Of a DNA stretch of 64,000 nt, positions 1-9,793 are shown in pieces; the stretch's first letter is position 1; each line of letters begins with the position of its first letter. The position numbers and the translations under genes are program-made. A model generated the notes under the pieces. It saw only the letters and a list, made by a program, of their open reading frames with translations, was not told the DNA's origin and searched no databases. This DNA is from Pseudarthrobacter oxydans (GTDB lineage: Bacteria; Actinomycetota; Actinomycetes; Actinomycetales; Micrococcaceae): NCBI RefSeq assembly GCF_034258515.1, contig NZ_CP139438.1, forward strand, positions 1,426,001 to 1,490,000, given 5' to 3'.

Positions 1-1
1 C

Positions 2-943
2 GCCCAGGGCCGGGGCGACGCCAGGCTCAAGGAGCTCGCACTGAGCCCGGGTGACGAAATCGTGGTCACGGAAATGGAGCACCACGCCAACCTGATCCCG
101 TGGCAGGAACTGGCTTTCCGTACCGGTGCCACCCTGCGCTACATCCCCGTCGACGACGCCGGCCACCTCCGCATGGATGCAGCCGCAGAGATCATCGGCG
201 CCCGGACCCGGGTGCTGGCGTTCACCCACGCGTCAAACGTCCTGGGCACCATCAACCCCGTCGCCGACCTTGTGGCCCTCGCCCGCCCGGCCGGCGCCCT
301 GGTGGTCCTCGACGCCTGCCAGTCCGCGCCGCACCTGGCCCTGGACGTCAAGGACCTTGATGTGGACTTCGCCGTGTTCTCCGGCCACAAGATGCTGGCC
401 CCCACCGGGATCGGGGTGCTGTACGGGAAGCAGGAGCTGCTGGATGTCCTGCCGCCCTTCCTGACCGGCGGCTCCATGATCACCACTGTCACAATGGAAC
501 GTGCGGAGTATCTGCCGGCACCACAGCGCTTCGAGGCCGGAACGCAGCGCATCTCCCAGGCCGTGGCGCTGGCGGCTGCGGCCAACTACCTGACGGAAAC
601 CGGGCTGGACCGGATCCATCAGTGGGAAGCCGGGCTCGGCCAGCGTATGGTCACCGGGCTTGAGTCCCTTCCCGGAATCCGGGTCCTGGGCCCCGCCGCG
701 GGCCAGGAACGCATCGGACTGGCTGCCTTCGACGTCGAGGGTGTCCATGCCCATGACGTGGGGCAGTTCCTGGACTCACGGGGTATCGCCGTGCGCGTTG
801 GCCACCACTGCGCGCAGCCCCTGCACCGCAGGCTGGGCCTTACTGCCACCACCAGGGCCAGCGCGTACCTGTACAACACGACGGACGACGTCGACCAATT
901 CCTGGATGCCGTAGCCGGCGTGCGGGCCTATTTCCGCGCTTAG
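2..943 (+). CDS. sufS: Cysteine desulfurase SufS, 5' end outside window
   Basis: PLP-dependent desulfurase that removes sulfur from L-cysteine and passes the persulfide to SufU for Fe-S cluster assembly. The frame is open from base 2, so the true start lies upstream; 313 residues are visible of roughly 410-440 usual for the family. Seen in the sequence: the PLP-lysine motif SGHKMLAPTGIGVLYG (Lys codon near 389) and the catalytic-cysteine motif RVGHHCAQP (Cys codon near 809), as in group II (SufS-type) desulfurases. sufU follows after about 20 bp, the usual actinobacterial order, and sufB/D/C would be expected upstream outside the window. Confidence 0.95.
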   Translation, partial: AQGRGDARLKELALSPGDEIVVTEMEHHANLIPWQELAFRTGATLRYIPVDDAGHLRMDAAAEIIGARTRVLAFTHASNVLGTINPVADLVALARPAGALVVLDACQSAPHLALDVKDLDVDFAVFSGHKMLAPTGIGVLYGKQELLDVLPPFLTGGSMITTVTMERAEYLPAPQRFEAGTQRISQAVALAAAANYLTETGLDRIHQWEAGLGQRMVTGLESLPGIRVLGPAAGQERIGLAAFDVEGVHAHDVGQFLDSRGIAVRVGHHCAQPLHRRLGLTATTRASAYLYNTTDDVDQFLDAVAGVRAYFRA

Positions 944-964
944 CGGGGAAGACCGAAGGACACC

Positions 965-1414
965 ATGAGCCTTGACCAGCTGTACCAGCAGATCATCCTG
1001 GACCATTCAAAGGCCCGGCACGGCAGTGGACTGGCCGGGACAGAGGCCCCCGAGGGCGCTTCCACGGGCCAGTCCCACCAGCTCAACCCGGTGTGCGGGG
1101 ACGAGGTCACCCTGAGGCTCGCTGTCGCTGACGGGAAAGTGGCCCAGGTTTCGTGGGACGGGGCGGGTTGTTCGATCTCCATGGCCTCCGCGTCCGTGCT
1201 CAGCGAACTGGCGGAGGGCATGACCGTGGCGGAGCTCCATGAAGTGATTGACAGCTTCCGGGAGGTTTTGCGCTCCCGGGGGAAGGTCCCTGCGGATCCG
1301 GCGCTGCTGGGCGATGCCGCGGCGTTTGAGGGCGTGGCCCGCTACGCGGCGCGGGTCAAGTGCGCCATGATTTCCTGGGTTGCGGCGGAGGATGCGCTGA
1401 ATCAGGCCGCCTGA
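965..1414 (+). CDS. sufU: SufU Fe-S assembly sulfurtransferase
   Basis: 149 residues, full length for the family. SufU binds zinc and accepts persulfide sulfur from SufS; in actinobacteria and Firmicutes it partners SufS rather than SufE. The three conserved cysteines are present in the expected contexts: NPVCGDEV, DGAGCSIS and RVKCAMISW. The ATG at 965 lies 21 bp after sufS, so the two are almost certainly co-transcribed. A strong hairpin 38 bp after the stop closes the operon. Confidence 0.95.
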   Translation: MSLDQLYQQIILDHSKARHGSGLAGTEAPEGASTGQSHQLNPVCGDEVTLRLAVADGKVAQVSWDGAGCSISMASASVLSELAEGMTVAELHEVIDSFREVLRSRGKVPADPALLGDAAAFEGVARYAARVKCAMISWVAAEDALNQAA

Positions 1415-1451
1415 CCCAAGCCTGCGGGCGCAGGTTCCCGCCTCATACGGA

Positions 1452-1484
1452 GAAGGCCCTCGTCCCAGCGGGACGAGGGCCTTC
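1452..1484. terminator. Bidirectional intrinsic terminator after sufU
   Basis: Perfect 15-bp inverted repeat (left arm 1452-1466, right arm 1470-1484) with a 3-nt loop. It sits between the convergent sufU and the small membrane gene at 1498, so it can serve both. No long T-tract follows, as is common in high-GC actinobacteria. Confidence 0.85.
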
Positions 1485-1497
1485 CTCATGCAGTTTG

Positions 1498-1719
1498 TTA
1501 GCCGGCCAGCGCCAAGATGCCGATCACGGCAGTGGCCGCGCCAAGCACCATGGAGACGCCCACCAGCACCACGTGGACGGTGAGGAACTTCGTGGCCTTC
1601 CCGGCGGAGTCCCTGGCGCGCGGATCCTTCATGACCCGGCGCAGGAACTGCGGCCAGACCACCAGGGACCATACTCCCGCAATGATCAGGACCAGTGAAG
1701 CGAAAACGGGCAGCTCCAT
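1498..1719 (-). CDS. SCO4848-family small membrane protein
   Basis: 73 residues with two hydrophobic segments (about residues 4-24 and 48-70) joined by a short charged loop containing VMKDPRARD. The pattern matches the SCO4848-type membrane proteins found next to DUF2505 genes in actinobacteria; no biochemical function is known to me. The ATG lies 3 nt after the stop of the DUF2505 gene, so translation is probably coupled. Confidence 0.75.
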   Translation of the reverse strand: MELPVFASLVLIIAGVWSLVVWPQFLRRVMKDPRARDSAGKATKFLTVHVVLVGVSMVLGAATAVIGILALAG

Positions 1720-1722
1720 GAA

Positions 1723-2220
1723 CTAGTGGCTTTCCAGCCAGGCCTGCGCCTGCTTGGCCTGGAGGTTCAGGGCCTTGGACACCATCGGCTCCGCTGCATC
1801 CGCGATCTTGCCGCCGAGGAATGGAACGGACGATTTCACGGCGCCCTCAAGCTCCACGCGGGTTCCGCCGGCGTCTGCCACCAGGCGCTGAACGGCGGTG
1901 ACGTCCACGGGGGCGCCGGCGATCTTCAGCGAGATGTTGCTCTGGCGGGAGCCGTCCGCTGCGGGGGCGTCCCAGTTCTCCACCTGGGTGACCTTGAGGT
2001 GCTCACCCACGAACTTCCGCGCGATCTCGGGGAGGCGGGTGGTGGGAAGGGTGCGCACGGACGTGGCGCTGAACGCTCCGGCGACGTCTCCGTCCACGGT
2101 GAATGACTCCAGCGAGCCGCCCACCAGCTGGCTGACGTGGCGCTGGAAATCTTCGTTCACCAGCACAGCTGCGACGCTGTCGACGGAGTGGGGAAGGGTG
2201 GTGGTTGCGCTCAAGGCCAT
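1723..2220 (-). CDS. DUF2505 domain protein
   Basis: 165 residues, one START/SRPBCC-like DUF2505 domain, recognised from the opening LPHSVDSVAAVLVNEDF and the closing region with amphipathic helix. A strong ribosome-binding site AGGAGG precedes the ATG by 4 nt. The function of the family is unknown; related folds bind hydrophobic ligands. First gene of a two-gene operon with the SCO4848-type protein. Confidence 0.8.
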   Translation of the reverse strand: MALSATTTLPHSVDSVAAVLVNEDFQRHVSQLVGGSLESFTVDGDVAGAFSATSVRTLPTTRLPEIARKFVGEHLKVTQVENWDAPAADGSRQSNISLKIAGAPVDVTAVQRLVADAGGTRVELEGAVKSSVPFLGGKIADAAEPMVSKALNLQAKQAQAWLESH

Positions 2221-2263
2221 GGGTCCTCCTGGGACGTGGGGGTCGGATTAGGCTCCAAACATC

Positions 2264-3772
2264 CTACGGTGTCCTGGCCGCGTGCTCCGCATCCGCGATC
2301 TCCCGGGCGGCCCGGGTGATGTTCCTGGCCATGGCGGGAAAGATCAGGCTGTGGAACGGAAGGACGGCCAGCCAGTACAGCCGGCCGCTGAGTCCTTTAG
2401 GAAAGAAGATGGCCCGCTGCCGGTAGCGGCTGCCGTTCCCGTCCGGCTCCACGGAGAGTTCCAGCCAGGCGCGCCCCGGGGCGCGCATTTCCGCGCGGAG
2501 CCTCAGCAGCCTTCCGCGGTCAATCCGTTCAACACGCCACCAGTCCACCACCTCGCCGGCCGCAAGGGTGTGGGGATGCCGCCTGCCGCGCAGGAGCCCG
2601 GCGCCCCCGGTCAGCTTGTCCAGCCAGCCGCGCACCTGCCATGCCAGCGGCAGGGAGTACCAGCCGTTCCGGCCGCCGATCCCCTCGATGACCGTCCACA
2701 CCTTCGCGGGATCCACGTCCCCGTGGAATGTCCGCTCATCGATGTACACCTTGTGGCCGGCCCACTCGGGGTCGCTGGGCAGGGGATCGGAAGCAGCTCC
2801 GGCGTTTGCCCAGGTGGTTTCCACCTGCCCGTCACGTTCCTTGCCGAGCGCCAGGGCGACGGCGGTGCGATAGTCGGTCAGGCCGCCGTCGGGCTGCGGG
2901 ATGTATTGGTCGATGTCGTGCTCGTCGGACACGGCATCGTGCTGCAGGGACTGGACCAGCGGCATTGCCATGGACAAGGGGATCGGCGTGGTGAGGGCAA
3001 CCCACATGCCGGCCAGCTTCGGCGCCGGGATGGGCAGTGCCAGCACCGGGCGGTAGGGCAGGCCGGCCTCGGCGGCGTACTCCTGCATCATCCCGGCGTA
3101 GGTGAGGACCTGCCGGCAGCCGACGTCGAACGTGCGGTTGAGCGGGCCATCCAGCGATGCGGCGGAGACCAGGTAGTACAGGACATCGCGCACGGCGATG
3201 GCCTCGATCCGGTTCCGGACCCAGCTGGGCGCGGGCATCAGGGGGAGTGTCTCGGCGAGGTGGCGGATCATCTCGAAGGACGCCGAGCCGGAGCCGATGA
3301 CCACGCCCGCCTGGAACACGATGGCGTCCACGGGGCTATCCAGGAAGACTTTCCCCACCGCTTCCCTGGACCGCATGTGGGTTGACAGTTCGACGCCCGT
3401 GGGGTGCAGCCCGCCCAGGTAGACGATCCTGCCAACGCCCGCGGCGGCTGCGGCGTCCGCGGCCGTGCGCGCCATCGCCTGCTCTTTCGCTTCAAAGCCC
3501 GCACCTGCTGCCATCGAGTGGACCAGGTAATACAGGACGTCGACGCCGGCCAGCGCCTGGCGGAGGGCGTCGCCGTCGTCGAGGCTGCTCTCCACCACGT
3601 CCACCCGGTCCCGCCATGGCACCCCGGCGATCTTGTCCGGTGAGCGCACCAGGACCTTGACCCTGTGGCCGGCCTCAAGGAGCTTGGGCACCAGCCGGCC
3701 GCCGATGTAGCCGGTAGCCCCGGTGACCAGGACCGTTCTGGAGGTGCGGGCGGTGTTCCCGGGTTCGGTCAT
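2264..3772 (-). CDS. NAD(P)-binding SDR protein with C-terminal DUF2867
   Basis: 502 residues. The N-terminal part is an extended/atypical SDR (NmrA-like) with the nucleotide motif VLVTGATGYIGGRLVP near residues 14-29; the C-terminal part (about residue 340 on) matches DUF2867, often annotated as a lipid-binding-like domain. The reaction is not known. AAGGAG lies 5 nt before the ATG. Transcribed away from mfd across a 217-bp intergenic region. Confidence 0.8.
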   Translation of the reverse strand: MTEPGNTARTSRTVLVTGATGYIGGRLVPKLLEAGHRVKVLVRSPDKIAGVPWRDRVDVVESSLDDGDALRQALAGVDVLYYLVHSMAAGAGFEAKEQAMARTAADAAAAAGVGRIVYLGGLHPTGVELSTHMRSREAVGKVFLDSPVDAIVFQAGVVIGSGSASFEMIRHLAETLPLMPAPSWVRNRIEAIAVRDVLYYLVSAASLDGPLNRTFDVGCRQVLTYAGMMQEYAAEAGLPYRPVLALPIPAPKLAGMWVALTTPIPLSMAMPLVQSLQHDAVSDEHDIDQYIPQPDGGLTDYRTAVALALGKERDGQVETTWANAGAASDPLPSDPEWAGHKVYIDERTFHGDVDPAKVWTVIEGIGGRNGWYSLPLAWQVRGWLDKLTGGAGLLRGRRHPHTLAAGEVVDWWRVERIDRGRLLRLRAEMRAPGRAWLELSVEPDGNGSRYRQRAIFFPKGLSGRLYWLAVLPFHSLIFPAMARNITRAAREIADAEHAARTP

Positions 3773-3989
3773 GCTGACTCCTTAGTGTCCACAGGCCATT
3801 CGGAGCGGCCTGCTGTTTGGACTGCCTGTCTTGCGGCCCGTTGCCGGCGGGCCCCGCCCTGCCAGCCTATCCCCGGGCCGGCTCGCATTGTCGCTGCTGC
3901 GCGGTAGGCTGGGTTTACCCGGGATTCGAAGAGAATTTCGGGTTTTCGCGTTGCCTGCCTTTCGTTGCACACCACAGGAGCTTTCTGCC

Positions 3990-6900
3990 ATGAGCCTTCC
4001 AGGCCCGTCCAACGCCGGCCACACCAGCACGGGCCCATCGCTGGACGGACTGCGCCGCGCCCTCGCCGCGGACCAGACCTTCGCCCGCGTCCGCGCCGAG
4101 GCCGCCCGTGGGTTCGAGGTCCGGGGCCGGGACTACCAGATCAGCGCACCCGCCGGGCTTCGCCCGCTGCTGCTTGCCGAGATGGCGGACGGCGTGGCGG
4201 CCGCCGCGGGCGAAGGGCACGACGACGGCAGGCCTGGCGTCGTGCTTGCCGTCACCGCAACCGGCCGCGAGGCCGAGGACCTGACTGCGGCGCTTCGGGC
4301 GTACCTTCCTGCGGACTGCGTGGCCGAATTCCCCAGCTGGGAAACCCTCCCGCACGAACGCCTCTCGCCGCGCTCGGACACCGTGGGCCGCCGCCTCTCC
4401 GTCCTGCGCCGCCTGGCGCACCCGGAAACGTCCGCGTCGGGCCCGCTTCGGGTGGTGGTGGCGCCCGTCCGCGCCGTGGTCCAGCCGGTGGTGGCCGGCC
4501 TGGGCGAGCTGGTCCCGGTCACCCTGAAAGTGGGCCAGGAGAAACCTTTCACGGAGGTGGTGCGGAGCCTGGCGGACGCCGCCTACGCCCGGGTGGACAT
4601 GGTGACGCACCGCGGGGAGTTCGCCGTCCGCGGCGGCATCATCGACGTCTTCCCGCCCACCGAGGACCACCCTATCCGCGTCGAGTTCTTCGGTGACGAG
4701 GTGGACCAGATGCGCTGGTTCGCGGTGGCGGACCAGCGCTCGCTGTCCTCGCCCGGCCTGCACCACCCCACCGAACTGCATGCCCCGCCGTGCCGGGAAA
4801 TCCTCATCACCCCGGCCGTCATGTCCCGGGCAGCCACCCTCAAGGCGCAGCTCCCGGCAGCTGCCGACATGCTCGAAAAGATCGCCGGCGGCATCACCGT
4901 GGAGGGCATGGAATCCCTGGCACCCGTGCTGGTGGACTCCATGGTCCCGTTCGTGGAGCAGCTGCCCGCAGGCTCCATCTCGGTGGTCATCGAGCCGGAG
5001 AAGGTCCGGACCCGGGCCCACGACCTCGCCGCCACCAATGAGGAGTTCCTCGAGGCCGCCTGGTCCACCGCCTCGGACGGCGGGACGGCGCCGCTGGATC
5101 TCAGCTCGCAGGCAAGCGCCGCGCTCCATTCCGCCAGCTTCCGCTCCCTCACGGAAACGCGGACCTCATCCCTGGAGCACGGGGTCTCATGGTGGTCCAT
5201 CACGTCGCTCGCGCAGGACGAGGAACTTCTCCCGGACATCGACGTCCTGAACCTGCATGCGCGGGAACCGCGCGGCTACCAGGGCGATGTGGCCGAGATG
5301 ATGGACTTCATCGGCTCACATGTCCGGGACCAGTGGCGGATCGTTGTGGCCACGGAAGGCCCCGGTCCTGCCCAGCGCCTGGCAGAGCTGTTCCATGAGA
5401 ACGACATCCCGTGCGCCCGCGTGGACACCCTGGACCACGAGCCCCAGGCGGGCATCATCGAGGTGACCACCGCCGCCGTCGGACGCGGTTTTGTCCTGGA
5501 CGGGCTCAAACTGGGCCTGCTCACCGAAGCCGATCTGCTGGGCCGCACCTCCGCCGGGTCCACCAAGGACATGCGCCGTATGCCCTCCAAACGCCGCAAC
5601 GCCGTGGACCCGCTGCAGCTCGTGGCGGGGGACCATGTGGTCCACGAACAGCACGGCATCGGCAAGTTCGTGGAGCTGATCCAACGCAAGATCACCGTCG
5701 GCGGCTCGAAAGATACAGCCGGGGTGCGCGAGTACCTGGTCCTCGAGTACGCGCCATCCAAGCGCGGCGCGCCGGGGGACAGGCTCTTCGTTCCCACGGA
5801 CCAGCTGGACCAGGTGACCCGCTACGTGGGCGGTGACACCCCCGTCCTGAGCAAGATGGGGGGCGCGGACTGGGCCAGCACCAAGTCCAAGGCCCGGAAA
5901 GCCGTCAAGGAGATCGCCGGCGAGCTGATCCGGCTGTACTCGGCCCGGATGGCGTCCCGCGGGCATGCCTTCGGCCCGGACACTCCTTGGCAGCGCGAGC
6001 TTGAGGAAGCCTTCCCCTACGTGGAGACGCCGGACCAGCTCACCACCATCAACGAGGTGAAGGCGGACATGGAGCGCGAGATCCCCATGGACCGGCTGGT
6101 TTCCGGCGACGTAGGCTACGGAAAGACCGAGATCGCCGTGCGCGCCGCGTTCAAGGCAGTGCAGGACGGCAAGCAGGTGGCCGTGCTGGTGCCCACCACG
6201 CTGCTGGCACAGCAGCACTACGAGACGTTTACCGAACGGTTCTCCGGATTCCCCTTGCGGGTCAAGGCACTGTCGCGGTTCCAGGGGACAAAGGAAACCA
6301 AGGAGACCGTGGAGGGCGTCAAGAGCGGCTCGGTGGACGTCGTCATCGGCACGCACCGGTTGCTGTCCAAGGACTTTGCCTTCAAGGACCTGGGCCTGGT
6401 GATCGTGGACGAGGAACAGCGCTTCGGCGTGGAGCACAAGGAAGCTCTCAAGAAGATGCGCACCAATGTGGACGTGCTGGCCATGAGCGCAACCCCCATT
6501 CCGCGCACCCTGGAGATGTCGCTGACGGGAATCCGCGAGACGTCCACCCTGGCCACCCCGCCGGAGGAACGGCACCCGGTCCTGACCTACGTGGGTCCCT
6601 ACACGGACAAGCAGACCTCCGCGGCCATCCGGCGTGAGCTGATGCGCGAAGGCCAGGTCTTCTTCGTCCACAACCGGGTCTCCACCATCGAGCGGACCGC
6701 GGCGAAAATCCGTGAGCTGGTCCCGGAGGCGCGCGTCGAGGTGGCGCACGGCAAGATGTCCGAAAGCCGCCTGGAGCAGATCATCGTGGACTTCTGGGAA
6801 AAGCGATTCGATGTGCTGGTGTGCACCACCATCATCGAAACCGGGTTGGATATTTCCAACGCCAACACCCTGATCGTGGACGGCGCGGACAAGTACGGCC

Positions 6901-7691
6901 TGTCCCAGCTGCACCAGCTCCGCGGCCGCGTGGGCCGGGGCCGTGAACGCGCCTACGCCTACTTCCTCTACCCGTCCGAGAAGCCCTTGGGCGAGGTGGC
7001 GCTGGAACGGCTCAAGGCCGTGGCCACCCACAACGAGCTCGGTGCCGGCATGCAGCTGGCCATGAAGGACCTGGAGATCCGCGGCGCCGGAAACCTGCTG
7101 GGCGGTGAGCAGTCCGGCCACATCCAGGGCGTGGGCTTCGACCTCTACATCCGCCTGGTGGGCGAGGCCGTGGCTGACTTCCGCGGCGAGGCCGAGGAGA
7201 AGGCCGCCGAGATGAAGATTGAACTGCCGGTCAACGCGCACCTTCCGCACGACTACGTGCCCGGGGAGCGGCTCCGCCTTGAGGCGTACCGCAAGCTCGC
7301 GGCTGCGCTCACGAATGAGGCAATCGACGAAGTCCTGGCGGAACTGGTTGACAGGTATGGCGAGCCGCCGCTCCCGGCCCGGAACCTGGTGGCCGTGGCC
7401 CGCTTCCGGGTGGGAGCCCGTGAAGCCGGGCTGTCCGATGTTGCCCTGCAGGGCAACTTCATCAAGTTCTCGCCGGCCACCCTTCCTGAATCCAAGGTCA
7501 TGCGCCTGAACCGGATGTACCCGGGGTCCCAGTCCAAGCCCGCCCTCGATGCCGTGCTCATCCCCAAGCCGAAGACCGCGAGGATCGGGGGCCGGGACCT
7601 GCAGGATGCGGAAATCCTGGAATGGGCCAACGGCGTGATCCGGAACATCTTCTCGGACCAACCGGTCACTGTCGCGCCGACCGGGAGCTAG
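3990..7691 (+). CDS. mfd: Transcription-repair coupling factor Mfd
   Basis: 1,233 residues. Mfd removes RNA polymerase stalled at DNA lesions and recruits UvrA. Domains in order: UvrB-like N-terminal region, RNA-polymerase-interacting CarD-like domain around residue 550 (VHEQHGIGKFVEL), superfamily-2 helicase with Walker A GDVGYGKTE near residue 706 and DEEQRFG near residue 806, then the C-terminal TRCF domain. The frame is open 53 codons further upstream to 3831, but the ATG at 3990 has CAGGAG nine nt before it and matches family N-termini. The next gene starts 3-6 nt after the stop. Confidence 0.97.
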   Translation: MSLPGPSNAGHTSTGPSLDGLRRALAADQTFARVRAEAARGFEVRGRDYQISAPAGLRPLLLAEMADGVAAAAGEGHDDGRPGVVLAVTATGREAEDLTAALRAYLPADCVAEFPSWETLPHERLSPRSDTVGRRLSVLRRLAHPETSASGPLRVVVAPVRAVVQPVVAGLGELVPVTLKVGQEKPFTEVVRSLADAAYARVDMVTHRGEFAVRGGIIDVFPPTEDHPIRVEFFGDEVDQMRWFAVADQRSLSSPGLHHPTELHAPPCREILITPAVMSRAATLKAQLPAAADMLEKIAGGITVEGMESLAPVLVDSMVPFVEQLPAGSISVVIEPEKVRTRAHDLAATNEEFLEAAWSTASDGGTAPLDLSSQASAALHSASFRSLTETRTSSLEHGVSWWSITSLAQDEELLPDIDVLNLHAREPRGYQGDVAEMMDFIGSHVRDQWRIVVATEGPGPAQRLAELFHENDIPCARVDTLDHEPQAGIIEVTTAAVGRGFVLDGLKLGLLTEADLLGRTSAGSTKDMRRMPSKRRNAVDPLQLVAGDHVVHEQHGIGKFVELIQRKITVGGSKDTAGVREYLVLEYAPSKRGAPGDRLFVPTDQLDQVTRYVGGDTPVLSKMGGADWASTKSKARKAVKEIAGELIRLYSARMASRGHAFGPDTPWQRELEEAFPYVETPDQLTTINEVKADMEREIPMDRLVSGDVGYGKTEIAVRAAFKAVQDGKQVAVLVPTTLLAQQHYETFTERFSGFPLRVKALSRFQGTKETKETVEGVKSGSVDVVIGTHRLLSKDFAFKDLGLVIVDEEQRFGVEHKEALKKMRTNVDVLAMSATPIPRTLEMSLTGIRETSTLATPPEERHPVLTYVGPYTDKQTSAAIRRELMREGQVFFVHNRVSTIERTAAKIRELVPEARVEVAHGKMSESRLEQIIVDFWEKRFDVLVCTTIIETGLDISNANTLIVDGADKYGLSQLHQLRGRVGRGRERAYAYFLYPSEKPLGEVALERLKAVATHNELGAGMQLAMKDLEIRGAGNLLGGEQSGHIQGVGFDLYIRLVGEAVADFRGEAEEKAAEMKIELPVNAHLPHDYVPGERLRLEAYRKLAAALTNEAIDEVLAELVDRYGEPPLPARNLVAVARFRVGAREAGLSDVALQGNFIKFSPATLPESKVMRLNRMYPGSQSKPALDAVLIPKPKTARIGGRDLQDAEILEWANGVIRNIFSDQPVTVAPTGS

Positions 7692-7697
7692 CACTTG

Positions 7698-8510
7698 ATG
7701 GGAGGACACCACGCCGCGTCGGGAGCCGCGGCGTGGGTAGCTATTGCCTCAACGGGGCCGTACACCCTTGGCTGGTACCCGCTGGACGCCACTGGCATCC
7801 TGATCGGCGGGATGGCGACGGCGGGAACCGCCCTCGTGTGCGACTGGGACCACCGGCACAGCACGGTGGCAAATTCCCTGCCGCCGTTGTCCAATGTGAT
7901 CGCCGTCGGGATTGAAAACGCCAGCGGCGGGCACCGCCAGGGCACGCACTCCGTCCTCGGGGCAGCCTTTTTTGTCCTTCTCGCCACCCTGGCAGGCCAA
8001 TTCCAGCTGGAGACGGACTGGGGACTGCTGTCCGTGGGTGCGGGGCTGCTGTGCATGTTCATGATCAACATCGCGGCCAAGGCACTGAAGCTCTTTCCGA
8101 AGGCGGGGTTCATCAGCAACTGGATCTTCGCGCTGACCATGGCCGGCCTGGTCACCTGGTTTGCCCCGGACCAGTGGACCTGGCTCCCCATTTCGATGCT
8201 GACCGGCGTTGTGGTCCATATCGTGGGCGACCTGGTCACCACGGGAGGAGTGCCGCTGCTGTGGCCACTGGTGGTCAGGCCGCCCAAACCCCTGCGGAGG
8301 GTACCGCTGCTGCGCCAGGTCTGGCGGCCCAACGGTGCATTGTCCCTCCCGCTGCTGGGCCGGGCGGGGTCAAAACGCGAGTGGCTTGTCCTGATCCCGG
8401 TGAGCGCCTACGCCATGGTGGGGATGTGCATGGCCGGCTGGTCCATAGCGCACAGCCACTGGGGCCGCGCGGCAGAGGCAGCGGTGGCCTGGGCCCGGCT
8501 CTGGCTGTAA
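7698..8510 (+). CDS. YdjM-like membrane-bound metal-dependent hydrolase (DUF457)
   Basis: About 270 residues with several membrane segments. Histidine/aspartate motifs typical of the YdjM/DUF457 family are visible: MGGHHAASG at the N-terminus, CDWDHRHS, GHRQGTHS and VVHIVGD. Related E. coli YdjM is a LexA-controlled inner-membrane protein, but its substrate is unclear. The start could be TTG 7695 or ATG 7698. It follows mfd by 3-6 nt, so it is likely co-transcribed with this DNA-repair gene; a hairpin ends the unit at 8540-8570. Confidence 0.8.
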   Translation: MGGHHAASGAAAWVAIASTGPYTLGWYPLDATGILIGGMATAGTALVCDWDHRHSTVANSLPPLSNVIAVGIENASGGHRQGTHSVLGAAFFVLLATLAGQFQLETDWGLLSVGAGLLCMFMINIAAKALKLFPKAGFISNWIFALTMAGLVTWFAPDQWTWLPISMLTGVVVHIVGDLVTTGGVPLLWPLVVRPPKPLRRVPLLRQVWRPNGALSLPLLGRAGSKREWLVLIPVSAYAMVGMCMAGWSIAHSHWGRAAEAAVAWARLWL

Positions 8511-8539
8511 TGCCCGGGCGGCGTCCGCCGGGCATACGA

Positions 8540-8570
8540 CAAAACCCCCGGACAGCGTCCAGGGGTTTTG
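8540..8570. terminator. Bidirectional intrinsic terminator
   Basis: Hairpin with outer arms CAAAACCCC (8540-8548) and GGGGTTTTG (8562-8570), one C/A mismatch, inner 4-bp stem and 3-nt loop. The A- and T-rich outer ends make it a terminator on both strands, between the convergent YdjM-like gene and the small membrane gene. Confidence 0.85.
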
Positions 8571-8590
8571 TGCTGGCTGGTTGGTGTGGG

Positions 8591-8866
8591 CTAGTGCTCG
8601 CCGGCTGAGTCGGAGCGTCCCAGGACGGTCTGCGGAATCCAGAAGGCCAGGGCGAACAGCGCGATGCAGACAGCCATCGGCCAGGGGTTGTCCAGCGTGA
8701 GGAAGGAAAGCGAGTAGACGGCACCAAGGAACAGCGCGATCATGACCACAAAGAGGAAGACACTGGTTCCCAGCTTGTTCTCGTTCTGCGGGGTCTGCAG
8801 CGTGCCCTGATGTGCTCCGCGGCTGGAATCCGTGCCGTCGTTGGACGTCGTAATCTTGCTGGACAT
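8591..8866 (-). CDS. Small two-helix membrane protein, unknown function
   Basis: 91 residues. A hydrophilic N-terminal third rich in Ser/Thr is followed by two hydrophobic segments (roughly residues 33-55 and 62-82) and a short acidic tail. The ATG at 8866 has GAGGAGG about 4 nt upstream; the frame stays open further upstream, but that part lacks a better start. I do not recognise a named family. It lies 52 bp downstream of deoC on the same strand and may be in its transcript. Confidence 0.7.
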   Translation of the reverse strand: MSSKITTSNDGTDSSRGAHQGTLQTPQNENKLGTSVFLFVVMIALFLGAVYSLSFLTLDNPWPMAVCIALFALAFWIPQTVLGRSDSAGEH

Positions 8867-8918
8867 TCGTTCCTCCTCGGCCCCTCGGGGCTCAATCTGT
8901 GGCCGCGTCCGGTTGCCG

Positions 8919-9644
8919 TCAGTAGCCGGATGAACCCTGTTCACCCTTGACAATGGCAATTCCGGAGCTCGCACCAATACGTGTTGCACCTGCTGCAATC
9001 ATAGCCTGCGCGTCTGCAAGGGACCGCACCCCGCCGGAGGCCTTGACGCCCAGGCCAGGCCCCACAGTCCTGCGCATCAGGGCGATGTCCTCCACCGTAG
9101 CGCCGCCGCCGTTGAAGCCCGTTGAGGTCTTCACGAAGTCTGCGCCTGCCTCCACTGCGGCTTCGCAGGCAAGGACTTTCTGGCTGTCGGTGAGCAGCGC
9201 GGTTTCGATGATGACTTTCAGGATGGCCCCGCTGGCGTGCACGGCCTCCGCCACCGAGGCGATGTCCTCGACAAGCGCCCCTTTGTCCCCGGCCCGGGCG
9301 GCGGCGATGCTGATGACCATGTCCACTTCGTCCGCACCGTCCAGCACTGCGCCCCGGGCTTCGAAGGTCTTGACGTCGGTGGGGGTGGCACCCAGCGGGA
9401 ACCCCACCACCGAGCAGGTCAGGACGCCGGATCCCTTGAGGGCCTTCTTCACCGTTTTGACCCAGATGGGGTTGACGCATACGGACTTGAAGCCGTATTC
9501 AGCTGCTTCCGCACAGACCTTGAGGACCTCAGCCTCACTGGCCTCCGGCTTCAGCAGCGTGTGGTCGATGAAGGACGCTATGCTGCCGGAGCCCGCGGCG
9601 CCGGTGGCTGCAGCCTGAACGGAAGGGGTGGCTTCGTTGCTCAT
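8919..9644 (-). CDS. deoC: Deoxyribose-phosphate aldolase
   Basis: 241 residues. Cleaves 2-deoxyribose-5-phosphate to glyceraldehyde-3-phosphate and acetaldehyde in deoxynucleoside catabolism. Class I aldolase signatures are clear: [18 protein letters not shown], the Schiff-base lysine in [12 protein letters not shown], and the second lysine in VKASGGVRS. The chosen ATG has GAGAGGA 5 nt upstream; an in-frame extension to 9716 has no ribosome-binding site. A purine nucleoside phosphorylase lies elsewhere in the window (18221-19039), so both salvage steps are present but not in one operon. Confidence 0.95.
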   Translation of the reverse strand: MSNEATPSVQAAATGAAGSGSIASFIDHTLLKPEASEAEVLKVCAEAAEYGFKSVCVNPIWVKTVKKALKGSGVLTCSVVGFPLGATPTDVKTFEARGAVLDGADEVDMVISIAAARAGDKGALVEDIASVAEAVHASGAILKVIIETALLTDSQKVLACEAAVEAGADFVKTSTGFNGGGATVEDIALMRRTVGPGLGVKASGGVRSLADAQAMIAAGATRIGASSGIAIVKGEQGSSGY

Positions 9645-9793
9645 GATGGTCCTCTCCAAGGGCCTGTGGGCCGGACGTTGTAACGCCCGCGACTCGTTTC
9701 GCAACCATCTTGCCATACGCTGAAGCGGCCAGAACCACCCCCGACTAACGGCAACGCGCGGTCAGTTTCCGCCCAATCCGAGCCGGTTATCGG

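Noticed and set aside
3831..3989. 53-codon N-terminal extension of mfd
   Set aside because: Arg/Pro-rich translation with no homology to Mfd, while the ATG at 3990 has a CAGGAG site and a family-like start.
5316..7712. A ~800-codon open frame antisense to mfd, and a similar one antisense to nirB (13301-15697)
   Set aside because: High GC leaves frames free of stops opposite real genes. Translations are Gly/Arg/His/Gln-rich without domains, and the opposite strand encodes clear full-length enzymes.
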